Made by a program: the position numbers and the translations under genes. Shown piece by piece: positions 1 to 5,289 of a DNA stretch of 8,122 bases; within the stretch, counting starts at the first letter, position 1, and the number at the start of each line of letters is the position of its first letter. Source of the DNA: JACGMN01 sp964522635 (GTDB lineage: Archaea > Halobacteriota > Syntropharchaeia > Alkanophagales > Methanospirareceae). Where the stretch lies: positions 1-8,122 of the forward strand of contig CAZFWT010000069.1 in the NCBI GenBank assembly GCA_964522635.1, in the 5' to 3' direction. Under the pieces are notes generated by a model. It was not told where the DNA came from. It ran no database searches and saw only the letters and a program-made list of their open reading frames with translations.

Positions 1-98
1 TATAAGAGTATCCAGCATATACATAGGTAACATCACTAAGTTGTTACAACACTAGTGGTTGGGGGCTGCCCGATTCGTTTAAGCTTGGGGCGGTATCG

Positions 99-209
99 TC
101 AAACGCCGGCTTCTCCGCTTCTCCCACTCGAAGACCACTGGTACACACCGTAGGCCGCGATCACGCTGAGGATGACGATTACCAGTACCGCCAGGTATCG
201 TTTATCCAT
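99..209 (-). CDS. Small single-pass membrane peptide, 36 aa, unknown function
   Basis: Reading the minus strand from the ATG at 209 gives a 36-residue peptide starting MDKRYLAVLV and ending GRSGEAGV before a TGA at 101-99. Residues 5-23 form one strongly hydrophobic segment preceded by D-K-R, followed by a short Ser/Gly-rich polar tail. The likely topology is N-terminus inside with a short tail outside. The case for a real gene is the start region: a textbook AGGAGGA lies seven bases before the ATG, and a TATA-like box with a purine-rich BRE-like element sits at the right distance further upstream. It diverges from the NfeD-family protease gene. I recognise no family. It could instead be the signal anchor of a longer protein cut short by the TGA: the frame stays open for 20 more codons, to a TAG at 38-36, but that downstream peptide has no recognisable character. 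Confidence 0.6.
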   Translation of the reverse strand: MDKRYLAVLVIVILSVIAAYGVYQWSSSGRSGEAGV

Positions 210-216
210 CGTGAAT

Positions 217-223
217 TCCTCCT
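217..223 (-). promoter_or_regulatory. Strong Shine-Dalgarno site of the 36-aa peptide
   Basis: On the minus strand these bases read AGGAGGA, ending seven bases before the ATG at 209. It is the best ribosome binding site in the window and the main reason to accept the very short gene behind it. Confidence 0.7.
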
Positions 224-250
224 GCGTGCTTAGAAATGCTCGTTTGCATC

Positions 251-265
251 TTTAAAAACTTTCGC
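251..265 (-). promoter_or_regulatory. Archaeal TATA box with BRE-like element, minus strand
   Basis: On the minus strand this reads GCGAAAG followed by TTTTTAAA: a purine-rich BRE-like stretch directly upstream of an A/T box. With archaeal spacing of about 26 bases from box centre to start, transcription would begin near 228. That gives a leader of about 20 bases which just includes the AGGAGGA site of the 36-aa gene. The A/T box is also A/T-rich on the plus strand and could serve the protease gene with a leader of more than 100 bases, but the BRE-like side favours the minus direction. Confidence 0.5.
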
Positions 266-340
266 TTTTGTTTGCCTGCGTCTCTTGGAAGGAAAATCGG
301 CGCTGCCACCACGATCTTCTAAGAAGCTCCCCTCCGTAAA

Positions 341-354
341 GCGAAGATTTAATT
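341..354 (+). promoter_or_regulatory. Possible promoter of the NfeD-protease/isomerase pair
   Basis: The sequence GCGAAG followed by ATTTAATT resembles a BRE plus TATA box. Transcription would start near 377, about 25 bases before the ATG at 403. No Shine-Dalgarno sequence is visible before that ATG, so translation would depend on a short unstructured leader. A second weaker A/T box (CTTTAA, 365-370) is too close to be a better choice. Confidence 0.35.
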
Positions 355-402
355 GTACCGGGGGCTTTAATCGAAGTATCTATCACCTACAACTACAGAT
401 CA

Positions 403-1737
403 ATGGCCACGAAAAAATATCAGGTGTGTCTTATTGCCCTCATGAGCCTCGCCCTTGCAGGCGCGCTGGTCTCCTGTGCAGGAGCAGCCAGCAACGACAA
501 CGTTATCTACGTAATCCAAATAGAAGGCACGATCACCGAGGGCACGGCCCTGGACATCGCTGAGGGCTTGCAAGAAGCAGAGCAGATGGGTGCCGAAGCG
601 GTCCTGATCGAGCTCGATACGCCCGGCGGGCTCGTCAGCTCGACACTGAAGATCACCGAGGCGATTCTGAACTTAGACGTGCCCGTCATCACCTATGTCA
701 CACCGAGAGGCGCGATCGCCGCGTCGGCTGGTGCTTTCATCCTCGTCTCCGGGAATATCGCGGCCATGGCCCCGAGCACGACCACGGGCGCGGCAATGCC
801 CGTCGAGATCGGCATAGAAGGCCGCCAGGCCGCGGACAACAAAACCATCAACTTCTTCGCCGGGCATATCGAGAGCATCGCGGCCTCGCGCGGCCGCAAT
901 GCCACACAGGCCAAACGCTTCGTCACTGATAATGACGCGCTCAATGAGAATCTCGCTCTGGAACGCGGGATCATCGATCTCATCGCCGACGATGAAACTG
1001 ATCTCTTAGCGAAGCTTGACGGCATGAATGTTACGATAGCGGGCGAGGACCGGACGTTAGCAACGAAGGACGTCACTTTTTACCGTAAAGAGAAAACGAT
1101 CCGTTCAACGCTCTTAGAGACACTGAGCGATCCCCAGATCGCGGTCATTCTGCTCCTGGTGGGCATCTACGGGCTCATCTTCGGGTTCATGTCGCCCGGC
1201 ACCTATGTGCCGGAGATGATCGGCGCGATCTGCCTCATTTTAGCGCTCTACGGTATCGGGCTCTTTGAGGTGAACGTCTTCGGTGTGCTCCTCATTATCG
1301 TTGCGGTCCTGCTCTTCATCGCCGAGGCGCTGACCCCGACCTTCGGCATACTCACGACCGGCGGTGCGATCTGCCTGATCATCGGCGCGCTGATCCTCCC
1401 GAAAGAGCCTTTCCTCGTCGGTCCTGAGTCGGGCTGGTTCGAAGGCTTCGTGCTCACCGTCCTCGGCGTCGCCATCGCCTCTGCGCTCTTCTTCTTCTTC
1501 GCCGTCGGTGCAGTCCTCAAGATCAGGAAACGGCGAGCACAGGTGGGTGGCGAGGAGCTTATCGGACGGGTGACAAAAGCTGAGTCCACGATCACCGAGG
1601 ACGAAGGCACCGTCAAACTACGCGGAGAGATCTGGAACGCTCGTGCCGCAGCGGGGGAGGAGATCCCCCGGGGGGTGAAGGTGGAGATCATGGACCGCGA
1701 TGGCTTGACCTTGCGGGTGAAACGGAAAGAGGACTGA
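403..1737 (+). CDS. NfeD-family membrane-bound ClpP/SppA-like serine protease
   Basis: A 444-residue long-form NfeD protein, predicted to be a membrane protease with its catalytic domain outside the cytoplasm. Residues 1-28 are a signal sequence (KK, then a hydrophobic core). Residues 32-205 form a ClpP/crotonase-fold domain with LDTPGG at 71-76, the nucleophile Ser108 in AASAGAF, and general base Lys147 in NKTINFF. These align by eye with the Ser97/Lys138 dyad known from the Pyrococcus horikoshii homologue PH1510. Residues 245-372 carry four to five membrane helices. Residues 376-444 are the NfeD beta-barrel (GEIWNARA, IPRGVKVEIM). The family is known to cut the C-terminus of a partner stomatin/slipin, but no such gene is adjacent here. 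LVSC at 22-25 fits a lipobox, so Cys25 could be lipidated; alternatively cleavage falls after AGAA. The start at 403 keeps the positively charged N-terminus. The isomerase gene follows after 3 bases. Confidence 0.92.
   Translation: MATKKYQVCLIALMSLALAGALVSCAGAASNDNVIYVIQIEGTITEGTALDIAEGLQEAEQMGAEAVLIELDTPGGLVSSTLKITEAILNLDVPVITYVTPRGAIAASAGAFILVSGNIAAMAPSTTTGAAMPVEIGIEGRQAADNKTINFFAGHIESIAASRGRNATQAKRFVTDNDALNENLALERGIIDLIADDETDLLAKLDGMNVTIAGEDRTLATKDVTFYRKEKTIRSTLLETLSDPQIAVILLLVGIYGLIFGFMSPGTYVPEMIGAICLILALYGIGLFEVNVFGVLLIIVAVLLFIAEALTPTFGILTTGGAICLIIGALILPKEPFLVGPESGWFEGFVLTVLGVAIASALFFFFAVGAVLKIRKRRAQVGGEELIGRVTKAESTITEDEGTVKLRGEIWNARAAAGEEIPRGVKVEIMDRDGLTLRVKRKED
1728..1733 (+). promoter_or_regulatory. 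Shine-Dalgarno site of the isomerase gene, inside the protease gene
   Basis: AGAGGA lies within the last codons of the protease gene, seven bases before the ATG at 1741. It supports that start and translational coupling between the two genes. Confidence 0.6.
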
Positions 1738-1740
1738 CCG

Positions 1741-2702
1741 ATGCAGATCCTACTCGGCGCGCCGGTGTGGTATGGGAACCGACCCTTTTCCGAGACCTTA
1801 CGAAAGCTCCATCAGCTCGACCTGGACTACATCGAGTTCTCCCTGGATTATCCGCTGCCCGATTCGATGTCGGAGACAGAGCGAGAAGAGCTGCTGAGAT
1901 TGCTGGATGAATTTGATATGCGTATCGGCTTCCATTCACCGCTCGATACGCCCGTCGCGCATCCACGCGACGATTTGGCGGAGGCCGGTCTGCGTATAGT
2001 GCGGAGCTGCATGGCCTTTTCAGCAACCTTCCACCCCCGCACGCTCTACTATAATTTCCACGTGCCCGTTAAAATCCCGACCTACAAGCTCGGAGACGTT
2101 AGGGCGCAGATACAGCGAAAGATGCTTGCGCGCTGTGAATTGCTGACACAAACGGCCGCGACGTTCGGCTTGACAAGTTGCGTTGAGAACGAATTAACGA
2201 CCTGCGAGCGATCAGAGCTCCTGCACGAAGCGCTCTCACGCTTCTATCCGCGGTTACAGTTCACCCTGGACATCGGGCATGCGATAAAGGCTGAAGTGTA
2301 TCATGCCAGGGCGAAGGGGCAGGAGAACGGTGAGCGGTTCATGGATTATCTCACGCGATGGGTGGATCACTGCGGCCGAAAGATACTGGTAGCGCATGTG
2401 CATGACTGCGCATGTGTCGACTCGGTGCTCCAGGATCACCTTTCTCTCGGCCGGGGTGTGCTGGATCTTGAGCNNNNNNNNNNNNNNNNNNNNNNNNNNN
2501 NNNNNNNNNNNNNNNNNNNNNNNNNNNNNNNNNNNNNNNNNNNNNNNNNNNNNNNNNNNNNNNNNNNNNNNNNCACACAAAATCAACGCTCCGAAGTCGG
2601 CATGAAGCAGGCTCTGCTCTGATCATGGAGCTCAGGACAAGAAGGCTTCAAATGCACGTTCCTTTTCCTAATGAGCCTATCCCCATTCTGGTAGGGACGT
2701 AA
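1741..2702 (+). CDS. TIM-barrel sugar-phosphate isomerase/epimerase-like protein (AP endonuclease 2 family), broken by assembly gap
   Basis: Residues 1-244 (to 2473) are certain; the rest lies in or after a 100-N gap. The protein has the xylose-isomerase-like barrel with a plausible set of metal ligands: His65 (GFHSP), His107 (YNFHVP), Glu149 (VENE), Asp177 and His180 (LDIGH), His219/His221 (AHVHD) and His233 (DHLSLGRG). The family includes isomerases/epimerases and DNA endonuclease IV. The substrate cannot be told, and the short loops favour a small-molecule enzyme over endonuclease IV. After the gap, the frame beginning at 2574 gives a 42-residue tail containing GSALIMELRT and ending with TAA at 2702. 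This looks like the last barrel strand with its final Glu ligand, so the gene probably ends there. Reading straight through 100 N would give a different, meaningless tail stopping at 2622. It is cotranscribed with the protease gene (3-base spacing, Shine-Dalgarno at 1728). Confidence 0.8.
2474..2573. other. Assembly gap, 100 N
   Basis: Exactly 100 unknown bases, the usual placeholder for a scaffold join of unknown length. The true distance may be much shorter. Any reading frame across it is unreliable, so translation through it should not be trusted. Confidence 0.98.
2574..2702 (+). other. Probable C-terminal fragment of the isomerase after the gap
   Basis: From 2574 one frame is open for 42 codons to TAA (2700-2702). 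It contains GSALIMELRT followed by RRLQ, which resembles the final beta strand and last metal-binding Glu of AP-endonuclease-2/isomerase barrels. In the family that Glu normally comes about 18-20 residues after the LGxGxLDL motif, which here ends just before the gap at residue 244. The Glu is residue 19 of the fragment, so few or no codons may really be missing. The assignment is by motif only. Confidence 0.5.
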
Positions 2703-2712
2703 CTTGGGCTCG

Positions 2713-2722
2713 GGGGCGCCCC
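2713..2722. repeat. Perfect 10-bp GC palindrome between isomerase and ndk
   Basis: GGGGCGCCCC reads the same on both strands. It lies 11 bases after the inferred isomerase stop and about 20 bases before the A/T box proposed for ndk. It could be an operator or an RNA hairpin ending the upstream transcript; there is no T-run right after it on the plus strand. Chance occurrence is possible in this GC-rich stretch. Confidence 0.3.
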
Positions 2723-2740
2723 ATAATCCCGCTTCCTTCA

Positions 2741-2748
2741 TTTTTATG
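2741..2748 (+). promoter_or_regulatory. Possible TATA box of ndk
   Basis: TTTTTATG is the only A/T-rich box in the region before ndk. Transcription would start near 2771, leaving a leader of about 37 bases before the ATG at 2808. The bases upstream (CCTTCA) do not make a good BRE, so this is a weak call. Confidence 0.35.
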
Positions 2749-2807
2749 GACGACCGCGATAGGGTCTACCAGAAAGAACACTCGCACGGCGGGTGGGCCG
2801 GCGAAAG

Positions 2808-3272
2808 ATGAGTAAGGTAGTGATCTGCGAAGGACTGTGCGAAAGGGAAGCAGCTGCAACGACAACGGAGCGGACCTTCGTGATGATCAAGCCAGGAGGC
2901 GTTGCGCGCGGCCTTATCGGCGCGGTCATTGAACGATTCGAGCGAAAGGGCTTGACCATCGCCGCGTTGAAGCTGATTCAGCTCACGAAGCAGGTGGCGG
3001 AGACGCAGTATGCGGAGCATAAGGGCGAGGATTTTTACGATGGTTTGATCTCCTACATGACCTCAGGCCCCACGATCGCTATGGTGCTCGAAGGCGAAGA
3101 TGCCGTCAACGTCGCACGTGAGACAGCGGGCAAAAGAGACCCGCGCGAGGCCCAGCCCGGCACTATACGCGCAGATTTCGGGATCGACACGCGGCACAAT
3201 GTCGTGCATGCGTCCGATTCTGAAGCCGCGGCGAAGCGCGAAATCGGCATTCACTTCCCTGAGCTGAGCTGA
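2808..3272 (+). CDS. ndk: Nucleoside diphosphate kinase
   Basis: A 154-residue enzyme that passes the gamma-phosphate from ATP to other NDPs through a phosphohistidine. The domain starts at ERTFVMIKP (residue 21) and is complete. Aligned by eye with the Dictyostelium enzyme, the active-site residues present are Lys28 (K16), Tyr68 (Y56), Arg104 (R92), Arg121 (R109), Asn131 (N119) and the phosphorylated His134 in NVVHASD (H122). The phosphate-contacting Thr98 position, usually in a GATNP-like loop, is Arg110 here (GKRDP), and the usual KPDGV reads KPGGV. The ATG at 2808 gives an N-terminal extension of about 20 residues beyond the family core; no start codon sits nearer the core except GTG at 2820. 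GTG at 2793 is an in-frame alternative. None has a good Shine-Dalgarno sequence. The gene stands alone, convergent with the pilus operon. Confidence 0.93.
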   Translation: MSKVVICEGLCEREAAATTTERTFVMIKPGGVARGLIGAVIERFERKGLTIAALKLIQLTKQVAETQYAEHKGEDFYDGLISYMTSGPTIAMVLEGEDAVNVARETAGKRDPREAQPGTIRADFGIDTRHNVVHASDSEAAAKREIGIHFPELS

Positions 3273-3290
3273 GCTGAACTGAGCCGAGTT
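3261..3290 (+). repeat. Degenerating GAGCT pentanucleotide repeat across the ndk stop codon
   Basis: Six consecutive 5-bp units: GAGCT three times, then GAACT, GAGCC and GAGTT. The array encodes the last three residues (Glu-Leu-Ser) and the TGA stop of ndk (3270-3272), then runs into the intergenic region. Because GAGCT repeats always produce a TGA at the fourth codon in this frame, copy-number changes would not alter the protein. Confidence 0.75.
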
Positions 3291-3292
3291 CA
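3275..3292 (+). terminator. Possible hairpin just after ndk
   Basis: TGAACT and AGTTCA form a 6-bp stem with a 6-base loop, starting three bases after the ndk stop codon. It is not followed by a clear T-run (CGGGTTCTT comes next), so it may be a weak terminator, a 3-prime end stabiliser, or a by-product of the repeat. Confidence 0.3.
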
Positions 3293-3300
3293 CGGGTTCT

Positions 3301-3327
3301 TAAAGTAAAACAATCGCTCGTATGAGC
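3301..3327 (-). terminator. Possible terminator of the pilus operon
   Basis: On the minus strand a 4-bp hairpin (GCTC/GAGC, 3327-3316) is followed by the T-rich stretch GATTGTTTTACTTTA. It lies about 115 bases after the last gene of the minus-strand operon. Archaeal termination relies mainly on T-rich tracts, so this is the best candidate between the convergent genes, but the stem is short. Confidence 0.35.
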
Positions 3328-3440
3328 CCCTAAGCGCTGCGATACCATGTCTCTTCTAATGCTACCGCACGCCGCATGCAGAGCGCGCCCACGACGCGCG
3401 GCCCTCCTGGGTAACGGCGAGGCAGCGATCCGTGCCTTAA

Positions 3441-4385
3441 TTATAGCGGCGCGGTCATAGGGGGGATGATCTTCAGGAGCGCAAAGAAGAAGAAGGTCGT
3501 CAGTGCGAGGATGGTCGCGTGCTTCAGCCCGGCGATCACTTTCCCCTCGCCCATCTTCCCGGCTACCAGACCCGTGCAGACGCCCTGAATGATCCCGCAA
3601 TGGAAGAAGAGCATCTTTATCTTCTCAACCTCCGTGACGGCCGTAAACATGCCCCCCATCCCCGTCCCCTCTACTCGCGCCGCAGCCTCCACCATCATCG
3701 GAATAAAGGAGTGGTAGAGCACGAGCAAGACGCCGAGAAAAACGAAGAAGACGGTGTAACAGATAAGCACATAGACGCTCATATCCGCGATGCGTTCTTG
3801 CTCCAGGGATCGCAATTCCATAACGTCATCTGCCGCCATCTTCAGAATCTCGCCCACATCGCCGCCCACCTGGTACCCTTCGATGATGATCGCTATTGAA
3901 CGCTTAATGATTCGCGTGGGATAGCGGCTGGCGAACATGTGTAACGCATCTTCGAACGAGACACCCCAGGTGAGATGGCAGACCAGTGTTCTGAGCCCAT
4001 CAGTCAGCACGCCGTAATTCCCTTCCGCGGTCAGCGAGATGGCATCGATCAGGGTGAGCCCCGCGCGTTTCGCCTGCGCGAGATCGCGAAGCAAGCCTGG
4101 GAATTCATTATCCGCCCTCCTCTCCCGCTTCTGCTCCAAGTACAGGTACGCGGTCGGCGGGATAGCGGCGACAAGTCCTGCGAGGATGTACGCATCGGTA
4201 GGTGCCACAAATTCCCAGCCATAGAGATACGAGAGGAACATGAGACAGCCGCCAACGGCACCCGAGATATAGCCTAACCGCAAGGGATTCTCACGAAATA
4301 CCCCGATAGGATCCCGGAGTATCCGTAAAATTCGCGCCTCCTGCCGTCTGCGCTCCAGTGCCGTTAGCAGCCGATCTTCTACCAT
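3441..4385 (-). CDS. Type IV pilus/type II secretion platform protein, second copy (GspF/TadC-like)
   Basis: A 314-residue membrane protein of the T2SSF family, one half of the platform on which the ATPase assembles or retracts a filament. Hydrophobic segments lie near residues 38-57, 65-83, 203-226, 256-276 and 289-307. The cytoplasmic T2SSF domain is between segments 2 and 3: PGLLRDLAQAKRAGLTLIDA (96-115), and EGYQVGGDVGEIL (169-181), a signature-like Gly-rich turn. The C-terminal part (GLVAGKMGEGKVIAGLKH) is typical of archaeal FlaJ/TadC-like proteins. It begins 10 bases after the stop of the first platform gene and is the last gene of the operon. The ATG at 4385 has no clear Shine-Dalgarno sequence, so it probably relies on coupling. 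At about 310 residues it is half the length of archaellum FlaJ. Confidence 0.88.
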   Translation of the reverse strand: MVEDRLLTALERRRQEARILRILRDPIGVFRENPLRLGYISGAVGGCLMFLSYLYGWEFVAPTDAYILAGLVAAIPPTAYLYLEQKRERRADNEFPGLLRDLAQAKRAGLTLIDAISLTAEGNYGVLTDGLRTLVCHLTWGVSFEDALHMFASRYPTRIIKRSIAIIIEGYQVGGDVGEILKMAADDVMELRSLEQERIADMSVYVLICYTVFFVFLGVLLVLYHSFIPMMVEAAARVEGTGMGGMFTAVTEVEKIKMLFFHCGIIQGVCTGLVAGKMGEGKVIAGLKHATILALTTFFFFALLKIIPPMTAPL

Positions 4386-4395
4386 GGTTTCTTAC

Positions 4396-5289
4396 TTACT
4401 CCGATGATACCGTACCGACGAGGAAGATAAAAGCCGCGGAGCCCAGTGGTATGACGAAATAAATGATCGCGGACAGCCCCTCGATCGACGCCCCGCCGAG
4501 GAAGACCATGATCGAGAGCACCACCACGAGTAAGAGCGGGGCCGCGACCGCCCCGATTACATAGAATTCAGCAAAGAGCTCGAGTGTCTGGATAAAATCT
4601 TGATAACGCTTCCTCCGCTCTCCCATATATTCACGTGCCGTATTCACGAAATACGAGCCCATATCACCGCCCGAGAGCGTTGTGGTTACCGCACCCTGCA
4701 AGAATGCACGCATGTTTGAGGAAGGCGTCGTGGCCACGAGCTTCTTGAGTGCCGTGATGAAATCGAAGCCGAGCAGCTCCACATCCCGCACCAGGAGCTT
4801 CAACTCCCTGCTCACCTCACCGTACGTCTCATCCGCGCCCGCGAGCTTCTTGAAGATCGTGAACGGATACACCCCGATCGAGGCCATCGCAGAGATGTAA
4901 CTGATCGCGTAGGGGAGATTCATGTCGATCTTGCCCTTTCGCTCCCACGTCTTGATGCTTGGATAGTAACGAAAGCCCGCGTAGGTTCCCAGGAAAGCGA
5001 GCAGGGCGAGCATGAGGCTCAACGCGATGTCGAACTCGCTCAGGGTGAACTCGGCAAGCAACGAAAGAATCAGGTAGCGGAGAAGGATGTAGATCGAAAC
5101 GGCAACGCCGGCCGCAATGATCGAATAGAAGACCGCCTGCGAGAGCCAGCGCTCGACGGGCACGAAAATGCGCGCGCTCAGGAGCTTGTCACGGAGCTTC
5201 TCGTACTTATCGCGTCGCTTTATGAAGTAGCCGCGAAATATACTCGTAGCTATGCCCCACGTTGGTGCTCCCTCGCTCTCGGTACTCAT
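4396..5289 (-). CDS. Type IV pilus/type II secretion platform protein, first copy (GspF/TadC-like)
   Basis: A 297-residue T2SSF-family membrane protein. The N-terminal 50 residues are basic and cytoplasmic. Hydrophobic segments lie near 52-78, 86-107, 240-264 and 272-292. The T2SSF helices begin at NLPYAISYISAMASIGVYPF (124-143), and residues 198-215 (LQGAVTTTLSGGDMGSYF) hold the second conserved patch. The start chosen is ATG at 5289, which overlaps the ATPase stop as ATGA (5289-5286). A longer reading from 5325 would add 12 residues inside the ATPase gene and is less likely. It is diverged from the platform protein downstream and differs in having one less membrane segment. The two probably pair as TadB/TadC do in bacterial Tad systems, working directly with the ATPase encoded upstream. 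Confidence 0.87.
   Translation of the reverse strand: MSTESEGAPTWGIATSIFRGYFIKRRDKYEKLRDKLLSARIFVPVERWLSQAVFYSIIAAGVAVSIYILLRYLILSLLAEFTLSEFDIALSLMLALLAFLGTYAGFRYYPSIKTWERKGKIDMNLPYAISYISAMASIGVYPFTIFKKLAGADETYGEVSRELKLLVRDVELLGFDFITALKKLVATTPSSNMRAFLQGAVTTTLSGGDMGSYFVNTAREYMGERRKRYQDFIQTLELFAEFYVIGAVAAPLLLVVVLSIMVFLGGASIEGLSAIIYFVIPLGSAAFIFLVGTVSSE

Noticed and set aside
65..77. 13-bp sequence GCTGCCCGATTCG repeated at 1854-1866
   Set aside because: Only two copies, one of them inside the isomerase coding region, with no extension on either side; likely chance.
99..101. TGA of the 36-aa gene as a recoded codon with read-through to 36
   Set aside because: The 20 residues after the TGA show no Cys-like or conserved context and no selenocysteine-type stem-loop was evident, so a simple stop is preferred.
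285..563. 92-codon plus-strand frame overlapping the start of the protease gene
   Set aside because: It overlaps the protease signal sequence in another frame, has Arg/His/Pro-rich low-character translation, and the protease frame is supported by family motifs.
2703..2807. tRNA or other structured RNA in the isomerase-ndk spacer
   Set aside because: Apart from a 10-bp GC palindrome and an A/T box, no cloverleaf arms or T-loop motif could be found.
3347..3460. 37-residue plus-strand reading frame between ndk and the pilus operon
   Set aside because: No Shine-Dalgarno site, Arg/Ala-rich content typical of GC-rich non-coding DNA, and its end runs into the 3-prime end of the opposite-strand platform gene.
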